In this document: positions 23,612 through 35,230 of the stretch, one piece after another
How positions within the stretch are numbered: the first letter of the stretch is position 1
Layout of the letters: every line of letters starts with the position of its first letter
DNA from: Cristatella mucedo
Taxonomy: Eukaryota; Bryozoa; Phylactolaemata; Cristatellidae
DNA: 64,000 nucleotides
NCBI GenBank assembly: GCA_009760855.2
Contig: WPIO01000018.1
Span: 2,156,501-2,220,500 of the forward strand
Direction: 5' to 3'
Translations under genes and position numbers: made by a program
Notes under the pieces: generated by a model
What the model saw: the letters and a program-made list of their open reading frames with translations, nothing else
Database searches by the model: none
Told to the model about the DNA's origin: nothing

Positions 23612-24640
23612 AGCAGGTGGGAAAAGTGTCGCCACATGTGTGATCAGCTGCTATTTCTCAGCTGACGTAACTCGTATTTATTATTTAAAACACCGGAATA
23701 GGCTGCATGGAATAGCCAGAAAATTAACCTGGCCGATGTTCGATCGTCAGCCAATTACATTGAGGCAAAAATGATCAGATCGAACTTGTACTCCTCGCTC
23801 ACCCTGTGGCGTGAGTGAGGGATATTAGATTTTGATTTTATAATAGATAATGCTGTTGTGCGAACATTATGATTAGGTCAAAATTTAGGCAACCTTTTTG
23901 ATTAATGTATGCAATCTGAGAGCTTTATTCAGAAGACTACTAATACTATTTGCCATCGCAACCGACCCTATCCAAGATTAGGGACTGTCTGACGCAGTGC
24001 TTGCTAAGAATCTAACTATCTCCACGGATTTATGTTGGCTGGACTAAAAAAAAAGCTAATGAGCCTCGGTAGCTGGTAATGAATGTAGCTGCAAGTTACT
24101 CTAAAAACCGAGAGACTTAGCAGCAATCAGACGTATAGATGTGTACCGAGGAAAGCTCTTAGCCTGACTCACAAGATCCAACTTGGCTTAGCTACTTCAT
24201 ACCCAAATGAGATGCTGCACCAGTTTCTGCCTCCTCGTGCCCTCAGGTCCCCCATAGTAAAAAGACATTATCTGTTTCATTCTTCCGCTTAAAGATAGAG
24301 GGAAACAGAGGCTTCTGCTTGCAGATCATAGACAGTGGGATTAAATTCCTCAATTATTGCGAAACGACATGTACTTTCCTGAGGATGAGTGCGCACATCA
24401 TTCAAAGCCATCCTAAGCTGCAACTTTACAAGCTACTCACTATCTCAACTGCCCTCCTCCAGACTCAGCTGTACCTCTAAATCTCTCTTTGCTGCGCGAT
24501 AAAGGCTGCTGGGTACGCGATGCTCAATGAAAGAACGTTGGAATCCACAGTGCCACATAAATCTCTCCAGCAGACCAGTCAGTCCTCGTGGCTTTGTGGC
24601 TAAGATCAGAAGAATAAAATTACAACTCGGCTTCGGTTCG
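23612..24640 (+). mobile_element. LINE-B, old decayed copy
   Basis: Follows the 11235 copy from the GKVIKAHG segment after RT motif B, through the SENFLKLSDDK, QNLG and LLQL..NMAA equivalents, to the terminal CCTCGTGGCTTTGTGG block. It is full of stops and indels. Confidence 0.75.
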
Positions 24641-27600
24641 AAAGATTTCTAGTACGACAGTCAAGCAACTGAGTATTCCTGTTACTGCATACGCGGCCTT
24701 TTTCAGGCAGTGGCAGGACGGAAAGCAGCAGGAAAAGGCGGACCTAATTAGGCCACAGCAGTAGGAGCCTGCAGATATTAGACAGGCGTCAACGCTAGCC
24801 TTCTGAGCCTGAGGAAATTTCTTATGCGGATTCTAAAAGTCTTTCCTACATCGAAATACTTAACATTTTTAATAGACCTGGCTGTGACAGCAGGTGCACT
24901 TTGGTTTTCAGAGGCTACGGATGATCTTGCAAAATTGAAACTATTATTGCACCGGTCAAGCATTGAAAAATATCTCGTCACTTTCCAGCAGATGCTACTG
25001 GCGCTATCGCTTCGTCATCAGTAGGCGATGGACAAGCCGCGATTGCTTACAGCAGCTGCCTTAAGCGTCTGGAAAGCATTCAAGTTCCGCTCTAGCGTGA
25101 TGTAGAAAGAAGGATTTTCAGTTAGCTGCCAGCCATTCAGTCAGACAGATACTGAGGCACAGCGACGGCCGGCGGGGACAGCAGCTGCAGAAAGGTCACA
25201 CGATGAGAAAAAACCATGCGAGACGTCCCGTAAGCGAGACGCTCCAGACGAGAGTGGATAGCAGCTGACCCTGAGGTTTGGTGATTGCTTACTTTTACTT
25301 TATAGTGGGCAACTCGAATTAACAACATCCGTCTTTCTCCAGGCTTTTCTCCAGGCTATGACTCAGGGACAAGAAGGGTCAAGCTAAACGGATTCACTTA
25401 GAACCGCAAGACAGCCGTTGCGGCGGCAGCAAATTTCATGACAAACGGAAATTTACGGTGGGTAGAAGTTACCGCGAGAGGCTTTCCGCGGCCGCTACAG
25501 CTAGGAGCAGGTAGCGTCCGCTGGGCGTCTTTACGACGTCCATGCCACTGTGTACGGCTCGCATTTGAACAGTGAAGCACGTCTCGCCTGGCGCTAGCTC
25601 CCTTGGCCAGCCTGGATGCATCCGAAAGTGGAGCGAAGAGATCCTTCCCACGCCCAGTCGGCGAGGAACGCAGGCCCCTAATCATCCCTCCCCGCTCTCG
25701 TTTATTGCTCTCGCTGTGACACTTTCTATGGAAAATACTACGATCAGCTTCAACTGTATACAAATAAGCAATGGTAGCCTAGTCAAAGCAGAGGTGTGCG
25801 AGGTGTAGGTATGCATTTTAAAGAACAATCGGCGGCTACTGCTGAATGGCGTAAGTGTGATGCTGAGTGACCAGGCGGCTTCCGCTGAACGTCGTAAGTG
25901 TGGCGAGATGCTACTAAAATAACCAGAAAGCACACCATAATTACTCGCATTTAGTAACCAAATAAATTTCAAATGCACCCCGGAGTTACATGAGTTCGGA
26001 GTGCAGGAAAGAGAGAAGCCGAAACGGACTATTACTGAATAAACGTAGCTACTTGTTGGGCCTGCTAGCCACGGGGCCGTTTCGCTCTCTACCCGAAGTG
26101 AGTGCTGCCGTCAGAGATGGGAGCCAATTCTGGCGTCTGACAACGGATTGCTTAGCTATCGAATCGTCGTGTCGCAGAGTGCATCAAACAGCGTTCTTGG
26201 TACACATGGCGAGGGAATACGACGACTAACCAAAATGCACTACAATGGGCTTTAATGAAGCTATTATCAAAAGGGAAATTGGTGGTGCCAAGCTCCAATT
26301 CCAATGGAATTCCTTAGTACGCCGCCATTAAAATGTCCCCCAAAAAAATTTCTTCATTCTATTGCGCTCATGCATTTTCACGAAAATGGGCTGCTAAAAT
26401 CTTGACCTGCATCACGATTATCAAAATCTACTTAAAAAAACTGAAATTCACAGGCAATCTGCATCACAAAAATCCAACTTAAAGTGCATAAATTACGCTA
26501 CACACGATGATATATTTAAAGTGTACTCATGAAATTTCGTGCCATTGCGTGCACATTCTCATGAAGTCTGTTGCAATCGACGAAAGCTGTGACCCGGTCC
26601 GATTCCAAAATCCACCGCATTTCACCGCAAAGTGAATTGGTTCTTTGCGAAAAGCTCCTTATTTAAATTCGCACGACAGGCAGTACGCTCTGTGAACAGT
26701 AAACTCGAATTTTTTTTTTGCGAGAACTGGGAACGTGTTGTCATGTACTGCCTTGCAATTGACTGCAAATGCCTGCGAAAATATCACAGCCCACTTAAAT
26801 TCGCCGTAGAATGTCTCAAAATAAGTTGTGCCCAGCTCCAGTTTGTTATTGAACATGAAAGAGCACGGCGTTAACTGTGCAGAAATAGTCTTTCCAAAAG
26901 ACACGTTAAATAAAACAGTGGATGATGGCTGCACTTTTAAACTTAGTCACTTATTCTGGCTGTGAGCTTAAGGTAAGAGTATTAATGAACAAGACATATT
27001 GTAATTTCCGCTAAAAATATATACCGTAAATTACCCAATTGTAGGAGCAAATTTCTGTACGGTAAGTAGCATTTTTTCAGTCTTCACAGGTATTTTACAA
27101 GATAAAATACAAGTCGCATGTAAATCTGGGTGTCGTTTGCGTGGAAGTGATTGCCGATGGTTTGCAAAGGCATTACTATTCTGAGCATCACTATTATTCG
27201 CACAGAGTACAGAGAATCAAAAGCAGCTAACCACGAGCAGGCTATTCACATCAACTTGTCACGTGCGTGTTCACATGCAGTTTATAAATGTTGGGCTCGG
27301 AGCTACCTGATTTTTTGTGTCAGCCAAAGGACGAGTGTGGTTCTCTGCTAAACTAGCAGTTATTTTCCTCGTGTAGGCGGGTAGCCTCTAGCATGCGTGC
27401 GCATTCAGCCCACAATTGCTGATTCAACTAGAAAACGAACCTACTCAGTGGAATAAGAGGCTTCACTTTCCGTCATGTAAGAGATGCTTGACTAGAGCTG
27501 GCAATGCAATGAAGCATATAAGATATATAATGAAGAAAAAAGTGACTTTGAAAGCAGCACCTGTAAGAAAGGCTCAACTAAGTACACGTACCTGCGCAAC

Positions 27601-27693
27601 CACGTGATTTTGCCCTACGCCAGTGACCCGGTCCGCCGTAGCTGCCCGCGTTACACGTCGCTGGTAACTGGTATCCGCCTTTGTTTGGATGTA
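24641..27693. other. 3 kb without recognised features
   Basis: Several ORFs of 60-120 codons lie here (for example 25398-25763 on the minus strand, and 26632-26874), mostly overlapping in opposite frames and without domains. The part at 26230-26900 is AT-rich. I see no gene, LINE or SINE. Confidence 0.45.
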
Positions 27694-27869
27694 AAGTCGA
27701 CTCCGCTTATAAGAATACGATCGGGCTGGTAAGTTGCCACTCCTATAGGAGGAATATTTCCTTATGCAGAGTGAGACTCAAGCTAAAGTAAATCTGGGAC
27801 TCGGAATTGCTTTAGTTATGAGGGGAGTAGTATTCGCATATCGAATATTCTTATACGCGGTGTCGACTG
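27694..27869 (+). mobile_element. Tigger/pogo-like MITE, copy 1
   Basis: A 176 bp element flanked by TA dinucleotides (27692-27693, 27870-27871). The left end AAGTCGACTCCGCTTATAAG and right end CTTATACGCGGTGTCGACTG are inverted repeats. It has no ORF. It is similar along its length to the inverse of 45621-45794. Confidence 0.85.
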
Positions 27870-27871
27870 TA

Positions 27872-29149
27872 GTTAGTGATGTAAGGTTGTAGTGTGCAAC
27901 CTAGTTGGCTTGGAAAAAGGAGTGTCTAAGCTTAATGCTCATAGCGTTTTTGACGTTTTCCTGTCGATGATAAGACAGTCTTGGTCAGGGAACACCGTTC
28001 CAAGCTCTTCCGGACTACGATTATCACCGACAATAGTGATGCCGTTGCTGTAAATCGTAGACAGCATCAATATTCGTAAGGTGACGGTAACTATTAAGGC
28101 AGGTGCAAGTTAATAAAATGCTCTACCAAAACGTTGCAAGGAACTAAACTGGCCTGCAGGAAATGACCCGGAGCCTTCCGAGTTACTACGGCAGGCTTAT
28201 ATACATCCTCGATTAAGAGAAACAACGCACTTTGTTGGTTTTACGCTACCGATTGTGGCTAGACACGTCCAAAATTTAATTATTTCAAGTATCTTTTAGT
28301 GCAGGTAATATTTAACTTTTTATGCTTTGCTATGAAATGGATATAAAAGGCAAGGCGTTCCTTCAATGCTTAATGGTTTACCTTTCTGCTTGACTTGACG
28401 TCGTGTTTTAACTGACTTAGGAAAGGTTTATTGCGTCGTTACAATTTACAAGGATTTTCCGATGTTGATTTCAGTGAGTTCTATACAGGTGTAAGTAGTT
28501 CAATTAATTCATGCTCATGCTAGTCAACCAACTTCATATGATTTCAGACATTTAGCAGTTGCTAGATCACATTGATGCAAAAACACAAGGACGAGACTTC
28601 TTGTTGTCATTCGCAGCTCATTGATTGCTTACAGCCTACCAGAAGTATAATAGTTCGCTTATGCTCAGCTACGAGATCTGGAGAACGTTGCCCGGCGTAA
28701 TCTACTAAGTGGTTGACTAATTGTCAGGCAGACAAGTATAATTCGGCTAGTTGACGCTAGGGAAGAGCCTAATAAGTTGAAGTCACAATTTCTTTTGCAA
28801 CGGTGCTCGGTGATTTGATCATCCTCATTTTTGTGTGTGCTAATGGTGCTATGTGTTTAAAACTGTTTCAGGTCTCTATAAATATAACAATGAAGCTATA
28901 GGTACTTCCTGGTGGAATTCAGCCCGGTGATCTGCTAATGGCCTAAAGATGTCAAACTTCATGCACTAGTAATTATAATTGCTACGTTCTTAGGGCTAAA
29001 TACCGTTAAGAAAAACATATTCACAGCTAGCAAGTTTTAATGAGCGGAGCAGAGCGCCAAGCTGTAGCTCCAGAGAGCTTGTGCGTTCGTGTCGTAGGAC
29101 GGCCGGCCTAATTTACCTTGTCTACGAAACTTGGGTACGTCGGGGAGGG
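27872..29149. other. No recognised feature
   Basis: Mixed sequence without coding or repeat signal I can support. Confidence 0.45.
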
Positions 29150-29442
29150 GGGTTCTTACGCAACGACAACTACTCTCCAACTGCCGACTATGGTGCATCT
29201 TTTTAGCGGTCCTGAACCGCTACTTCTACGCTACTCACTACCTCAACTGCTCTCCTGACTCTGCTATGCTTCCCACTTTCTCTTTGTTGCGTGAGACGAA
29301 GTCTGTTGGCTACCGAATGCGTACCGAAAGCCGCTTAGGCTGTGAGTGACGCTATGCAAAACTCTCCTGCGTAACACCCACGTGGTCTCTGTGACTGTGT
29401 GGAGTTACTGACGGAGATACATTACATTACATTACATTGCCT
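29150..29442 (+). mobile_element. LINE-B 3' end, short truncated copy
   Basis: Holds only the last ~290 bp, from TTCTTACGCAACGACAAC through YFYATHYLNCSPDSAMLPTFSLLRETKSVGYRM and the 3' UTR to GGAGATACATTACATTACATTACATTG. The open frame to 29349 shows it is fairly recent. Confidence 0.9.
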
Positions 29443-29563
29443 TGATAATAGTAACAAGCCAAAAGGATGGGCAAATTTCTGGTTGGCCGTTCGGATAAAG
29501 CCTGAACGCTTTAAGAACACCCGAATGACGTTGGCTCGTTCGAGCAACACCCAAAGGCTTCGT

Positions 29564-29599
29564 CAGCTACCACCACACGTTGCTGTGTGGTGGTAGCTG
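29564..29599. repeat. Perfect 15 bp hairpin
   Basis: CAGCTACCACCACAC (29564-29578) pairs fully with GTGTGGTGGTAGCTG (29585-29599) across a 6-base loop. It is not part of the LINE or SINE sequences named here. Confidence 0.85.
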
Positions 29600-29627
29600 G
29601 TGCATAGACAGTAGTAAGAGTAGGTTT

Positions 29628-29942
29628 GCATAGAGCTTTCAGATAACTCAATCTCTTTCCAAACACTAATCATGCAATCTAAATAGGCATAATCAAACTG
29701 CTAGTGGTCATATGAACGATGATAGTTTGTGCAGCATGTTTAGGGATGCATGCATGCTCTCAAAATGTAAATGTGGTTAGCAGCAGCTTGCAAAATGTCA
29801 ACAGGTATAAGCACATAAAAGATAAATTACAAAGAACTACCATTGCTGTCTAAAAAGGTGAGTTTTAAGCTTCATTTTATATTTCATCACATCAGGGGAT
29901 GGGAAAATGTCAGTAGGGCGTGAGTTCCAGGCTTTAGGAGCA
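29628..29942 (-). mobile_element. LINE-A 3' part, old
   Basis: On the minus strand: the AWNSRPTDIFPSPD..KMKLKTHLFRQ frame end, 3' UTR and a worn hairpin near 29640. It meets a + strand LINE-A tail at 29943. Confidence 0.8.
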
Positions 29943-30080
29943 TAATTCCATTGCAGCAAATGTAAAGCGCTCAGAAAGAGATCTCCAAGAGCAGTGAGAC
30001 GAATTCTCCGCTTAAACTCTTGAGTTCTCCAAGGGCACTTTATCAAGTGTGTCATTAATATTATTATTACTATAATTATT
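29943..30080 (+). mobile_element. LINE-A 3' tail with extra bases in the hairpin
   Basis: ATTCCATTGCAGCAAATGTA, the start of the hairpin, about 38 extra bases (29981-30018), then TTGAGTTCTCC..GGGCAC and (TTA)n. Confidence 0.8.
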
Positions 30081-30154
30081 AAGAACTACAGGTGCGGTAT
30101 ATAAAGAATACGAGGCTCGTTCGAGATACAGCTAACTGATTCAACGTGTGTATG

Positions 30155-30385
30155 TCAGCAATAAATGCAGCAAGAGAGTTGCGTGAGTTTGTTTTGCTGG
30201 AGGACTAGAAGGGATCAGAGCCAATGTACAATTGAGTGTCATCTGCATTGAAGGGAACGCCTTGATTGACTTAGGCGATCACATTAGCAAGAGGGATGGT
30301 GTAGGCTGCGAAGAAAATATGCCCAAGCACAGAACCTTGAGGTAACACATACTTCAGAGGTGCATTACAGCGCAGCTGGTTGTGG
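30155..30385 (-). mobile_element. LINE-A fragment (RT core), old
   Basis: The reverse complement reads PLKYVLPQGSVLGH (RT motif B), then YTIPLANVIA and the ADDT block, matching GVPQGSVLGP..YTLPLADVIA of other copies. It is frameshifted. Confidence 0.75.
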
Positions 30386-30919
30386 CGACCGACTGACGAC
30401 GATGGAGGTGCAGAAAAGACGAATGTAGAGGCGAAGGGGGGGCTAGAAATTCACAAGAGAGCCAAATCAGACGGCGAACCCGAACGGCGCCACCCGAAAT
30501 ACACAGTAATCATAGAAAAACACCGGTGTTAACCTGCTCATTGGAGTTTGGGTCTATTGCGGTATTTTTAAAATGAGGTCGATTGCCATGTTACCGGGAA
30601 TCAAAGCTAGAAGTCCAATGAATTTGAATTACGACTCGCCAAAACAGCTAGCATAGGCTGTTGCAGAAGCCGTTGAGGTCTCGCGAAGATGGTTGAAAGC
30701 ATTTGCATGGAGATCTTGATTTTTTCATTCACCGCTTGTAAATTCAGTGGATAAAATGAGATCATTACGTATTATTACAGAATCAATTTCATAACAGACG
30801 GAGGCGCATAGACATTATTATACCCAGAATAACGAGCTTTCTAAACAGCCAAAAATGCTGTGAGCAGTAGAAGTGGAAGCACGGCATTATCTAAACGAGC
30901 AGTCCCGCCCTCTGTGTCA
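30386..30919. other. No recognised feature
   Basis: No gene or repeat assigned; the small ORF from 30860 is antisense to LINE-B. Confidence 0.45.
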
Positions 30920-31860
30920 TGCAATGTATCTCCGTCTGTAACTCCACAAAGTCATAAAGACTATGTGGGTGTTACGCAGGAAAAGTTTGGATATTGCAAA
31001 ACACAGTCTAGGGGGCTTTCGGTATGCATTCGGTACCCAACAGACTTCTTCTCACGCAACAAAGAGAAAGTGGGAGGCAAAGCAGAGTCAGGAGAGCAGT
31101 TGAGGTAGTGGTCGCACGGAAGTAGCAGCTCCGGACCGCTGAAAAGGGTGAGCCATAGTCGGCAGAAGGAGAGTAGTTGTCGTTGCGTAAGAATTATGGA
31201 AGCACGCTCCACAGTCTAGGACCTGCAGAGCTAAAGCTTCTGCCACCAACCGTCTTTAAGCGGAGGAATGGAACAGCCAATTTATTGTCCTCACAGGACC
31301 TTAGGGCGCAAACCGGCTGAAATTGAGGCAGCAGTTCAGCTAGGTACGAAGGAGCCAAGCCGTGGCGGGCCTTGTGGGTCAGCGTAAGAAATTTGCTCTG
31401 TATCCGTTGCTCAACCGGCATCCATCCTAGCTCTTTTAGCAAAGGAGACACGTGGTCGAACCACTGAGACTTGAAGACTAGCCTTGCAGCCGCATTCATT
31501 GCCAGCTGCAGTGGCCTAGTTGCTTTCTTCGGCAGCCCACCCAAAAAGGAATTACAATATTCAATCCGAGACAGAACTAAGAAGCTAGTTAAATTTTTGT
31601 ACGCCATCGTGGAAGACAGCTTCTAATCTTAGATACGGATCGGACGTGATGGATAGCTGTAGATGCAGTCTTCCAAATGAAGCTTTTAAAAATAGGGAGC
31701 TGTCGAAAACGACACCTAAATTTTGAGCACTTGGTGACAGTCGCACAACAGCATCGCATATTAGAAGAACAAAGCCTTTCAATCCAGCTGCATGCTTAGG
31801 GTGTTCTTTTAGCTCGGTTTTATCTATTTTAGCTATAGAAGCCGTCTTGTGTCAACATAC
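30920..31860 (-). mobile_element. LINE-B, 5'-truncated copy
   Basis: On the minus strand, starting near SVVF/QNLGVVFDSS: SFLVLSRIEYCNSFLGGLPKKATRPLQLAMNAAARLV, LLKELGWMPVEQRIQSKFLTLTHKARHGLAPSYLAELL and SAGPRLW. A frameshift follows, then YLNCSPDSALPPTFSLLRE and the ATACATTGCAT end at 30920. Confidence 0.92.
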
Positions 31861-32168
31861 AGTAATTGCTTATTAAAAGTGTCACGGATGCCATACTGAT
31901 GAACACTACCAAAAGTATCCAGTCGTCTGGCAACTAGTGAGAACTGGCAGGAGAAGAAGACGAAGTGCCGCCTCCGCAGCTGACGAAAGCGCTCAGAGGA
32001 AACGCAGGATGAAGTAGCAAGATGAAAAACTAGCTATTCTTCAGCACCGAGCAGCGGCTTGCGAAGCATTTACCGTGTCCCTACATTGCACACGTTGCAT
32101 CTGACACTAAGGTAAGGTCTCGTCGAGTAAGACGCGAGAGTAATCAACCGTCAAATTACTCGTAACAC
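31861..32168. other. No recognised feature
   Basis: Nothing supportable seen. Confidence 0.45.
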
Positions 32169-32240
32169 TTATAATAATAAAACGTGTGCATAGCGCCGCA
32201 AGAGAACTAGATCCCCTTTTAAGGCGCTTGAAGTTGGTAA
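32169..32240 (-). mobile_element. LINE-A/SINE1-type 3' tail fragment
   Basis: The reverse complement gives AAGCGCC.., a worn inner stem, GCGGCGCTATG and an (ATT)n-like end. It is too short to assign between LINE-A and SINE1; the GCTATG favours SINE1. Confidence 0.65.
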
Positions 32241-32589
32241 AGGTTCAATACGAGACTTTTTTGAATCCAAAATTCTGGCTGAGCAGGCAGCTACTTCATT
32301 GTTCATAGGCTCAATTTTGCATTCAGTACGTTTGTAAAGCACATAAGTAATCGAGTTCGCATTTCGTGCTCTTTGTTCAGAAATAAAGTATTAGGAATGA
32401 AATTATCACAAGCCAACTGCGGTGAGTCCTCGGTGAATATTCAACATTTCCTTCAACCCAAAACTTCAACCGGGGTGCAACGATTTTAAAGTCAGGACAG
32501 AACCCAAGGCCGCAAAAACAGTGCTCGCAATGTTTTAATTCCAGTCGGCGTGTACAAAGAATGCGGGATTATCTTTGAAATTGTACGCA

Positions 32590-33070
32590 CCGAAGCTAGT
32601 GACGTTTAGGTGCCGCACTAACGCACTAACGCCTGCACGCACGACGACAGATACGGAATGCGACGGCAACGTCGAGCGTAAAAAACTAATGATGAAAAGT
32701 CGATATCTGTAGCAAACAGAAATGTATTCGTCCGCACCGGCGGCGGCGGATACCCGCATTCAGTGCCAGCCGCGAGGTCAGCCTAATTCGTAATGGATCC
32801 AGAGCGACTCTCTACTGTCTGACCCGAGTCTGACCTCGACCGCAACTACCGTGACAGCTCGCAGCCTCCTCGAGCGCAGCTGACCTCAGATTGACGGCTT
32901 CCGCTTTGACGCTGCTATAGTACAAGAGTTTATCACTTAGCGCGTTCCTAGCTGCTGTAATTGAGGAGGCCGCGAATAACTAAAATCTCGGCAGCCGCGC
33001 TCCGGCTCATCCCGCACGTCGCGGCTTCGCCGTGCCGCGTCACAGGCACCTGTCCCGACAGTGTTCGTCG
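32590..33070. other. CpG-rich patch
   Basis: Visibly richer in CpG and GC than the surroundings (CGGCGGCGGCGGA near 32740, several CGCG/GCGGC words near 32990-33050). No gene is attached that I can recognise. Confidence 0.5.
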
Positions 33071-33204
33071 CACTCGTGCAAAGACTAGTGCCTCAATGCT
33101 GTCATTATTTGTGACATAACGAAGTCAATTCAGAAGCCGCGAAGCGGCAAGTTTCAACCAGAGGCAAGCCGTGCGGCGTTTCAGTTCTTATCTCCTCTGC
33201 TCTT

Positions 33205-33380
33205 TACCCTGGAGGTAAGTAAGGCGCTCGCTTTCAACTTATCACGTCATCGGCTCGAATCTCCAGCACTTGGCAATCTTGTATTGCCCGCTGCAAGCGG
33301 TGGTGTCAGCCGTCAAGGCTCTTCTACCGTTCAAGCAGTGACTGCTATATACTAGCTGCTGAATCAGCTAAGCTGTCGCC
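33205..33380 (+). mobile_element. SINE2, old copy
   Basis: GGTAAGTAAGGCGCTCGCTT in the head, a B-box-like GGCTCGAATCTCC, then CCCGCTGCAAGCGGTGGTGT, GCCGTCAAGGCTCTTCTACC and GCTGAATCAGCTAAG. Confidence 0.75.
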
Positions 33381-33574
33381 TTCTTCAGGCGAACCCCTGG
33401 TGCACGCAATGCCGCAGCTGAAAGGAAGGGTCCGTCCGACGAGCGGCTGCTACCGCCGTTGCAATTCACGCCCCACGCGGCATCTTACATTGACAGACGA
33501 GCGCAAACACTCAGACGGCATCAGCAGGTGCTGCGTCTATTGGCCAGCAGCAGCATTTAACTACTGACAACTTG

Positions 33575-33713
33575 CAGCACGGCTTCGCTCAGGGATTAAG
33601 GTGCTCGCCTGTGATGACCGCGGACGTGGGGTCGAGCCCCACAGCGTATGCAAAGCGTCTGGATGGAAATTTAGCTCTTTTAAGGAGCCATACAAGTGAA
33701 TTTCATTTATTCT
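33575..33713 (+). mobile_element. SINE1, old copy
   Basis: GGATTAAGGTGCTCGCC head, box B GGGTCGAGCCCC (33629-33640), AAAGCGTCTGGATGG tail start, weak inner stem and AATTTCATTTATT end. Confidence 0.7.
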
Positions 33714-33815
33714 TTTAAACTAACCAAGTGAAGCTACTTTTAGCTGCTGCTCGATGGCAGTCTGTTGGCCGTGATGTAGCGGCGCTGCGAGCAAACTTTG
33801 CCGCACTAGATAGTA

Positions 33816-33912
33816 ACAATGATAGTGCACTTAATAAAGCGCCCTCAGAGAGCTCTATCTCTTTCTAGGCCTTTAAATTCGCTGCAAAGGGATATGCTTC
33901 TGCATTCACTCG
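33816..33912 (-). mobile_element. LINE-A 3' tail fragment
   Basis: The reverse complement has the CCCTTTGCAGCGAA box, the hairpin with a short deletion in one outer arm, and a short degenerate tail. Confidence 0.8.
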
Positions 33913-35139
33913 CGGGGTGTGGGCTCGCAGAAAAGTCACGTGTTCAGCTGGCGATAAAGCTACATCGCAATTTGCTTTCATTCTGCTTTAAAAGAAAAAA
34001 AAAATCGCCAGCTAAACGCGTTCAGTGGTCAGGGGAATGTGCCATACAGTACTCCGTGATCTGGTCAACTCACTGAAGTAAATACTAAACGAGCTCAGTG
34101 AAAGCCATCAGTCAAACTAAATCCACGTGGAGTGCTGCCAAAGCGATAGATTCACTGTCACTATGGCACTCGCGTGCTTCTAAAAAGTCGTTGCCTGTGC
34201 TGGATAACTTATAGAGGACGTATTGCGACCGTTAGATGACGAGCTCTTCTCCCAGCGTCGATGCTGTATCCGTGACGGCCAATGAAAACTTGAAGAATCT
34301 GCAGGTAGGAGTCTTTATAGAAGGTGAGATGCTTTCAAGTTCTCCGTATGAAACTACATCCAGCTACAACTTGCATACATTTTAAAGCTCCACTATTCTC
34401 TAGAGTGCTTTGAAACCTTTTAAGCATCTCAATGACTTTCTGCACTCAATAGGTAGCAAGCAGCACTTCTCTCTCGGAGAGACACCGAAGGGAGAGTGAG
34501 AGAAAAAAAGACGCTAGAAAAAGGTAGTGCGTAATAAGTAGCGAAGGAAGACGAGTCGAGAGGTTCCACATTTTTAGCCCATAAAAATACCTCACAGACG
34601 AACCTGGTAATAAGCACCATCCAAGCACACGCACGAATGTTTTTTTCAGTCAAGTTCAGAAGTTCCGTGGGAAGACCAAGGAAACGCATTAAATGAAAAG
34701 CATTCATTAAATTAGTGATGATCTTAAGAACCCATGCACTACGCTCAAGAGAGACATCGTGGATTTACCTGGAAAATGCACGTAGTATGCATTATATATG
34801 CAATGCAAGAAAGAGGAACAGAGATAACCATCTCCATAAATGTTGATGAATACCGGACGATTAAATTTTATAAGACATTATTTATTACTTTGCTAAAGAA
34901 CCAAAAAACGTACATTTCAAATGCCTACCTAACTTAATCATACAGGCCAAGTTTTGGTAAATAATAGTAATGTTTTCTAAGCGCTAGCTCGATCCGGTGC
35001 AGCCCCTAATCCGACTGACAGCCGGTTCACTAAGTCTCATCAGGGGCAGCTACCAAAGTCGCCGCAGCCGAGCGTCGGTCAGTGTGCACTGTGTAAATAC
35101 TACGCTGTACTAGAATCTGACATCAATGTTTTCCTGCAA
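33913..35139. other. No recognised feature
   Basis: Small overlapping ORFs only (34429-34707 and others), with no domain. No known repeat seen. Confidence 0.45.
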
Positions 35140-35230
35140 ACGTGGAGTTTTATGCGCATGTAAAGTGTCCAGGAAGAGGTGAAGTACTCTGAGGCCGCTG
35201 TACAAATTTATTATGAGTATTATTACTTTC
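35140..35230 (+). mobile_element. LINE-A 3' tail fragment, old
   Basis: GCATGTAAAGTGTCCAGGAA, inner stem remnants, AGTACTCTGAGGCCGCTGTA and an ATTATTAC-type end. A further faint piece may lie at 35318-35415. Confidence 0.6.

Noticed and set aside
25398-25763. 121-codon minus-strand ORF
   Set aside because: No domain, overlapped by other ORFs, in a region without coding signal.
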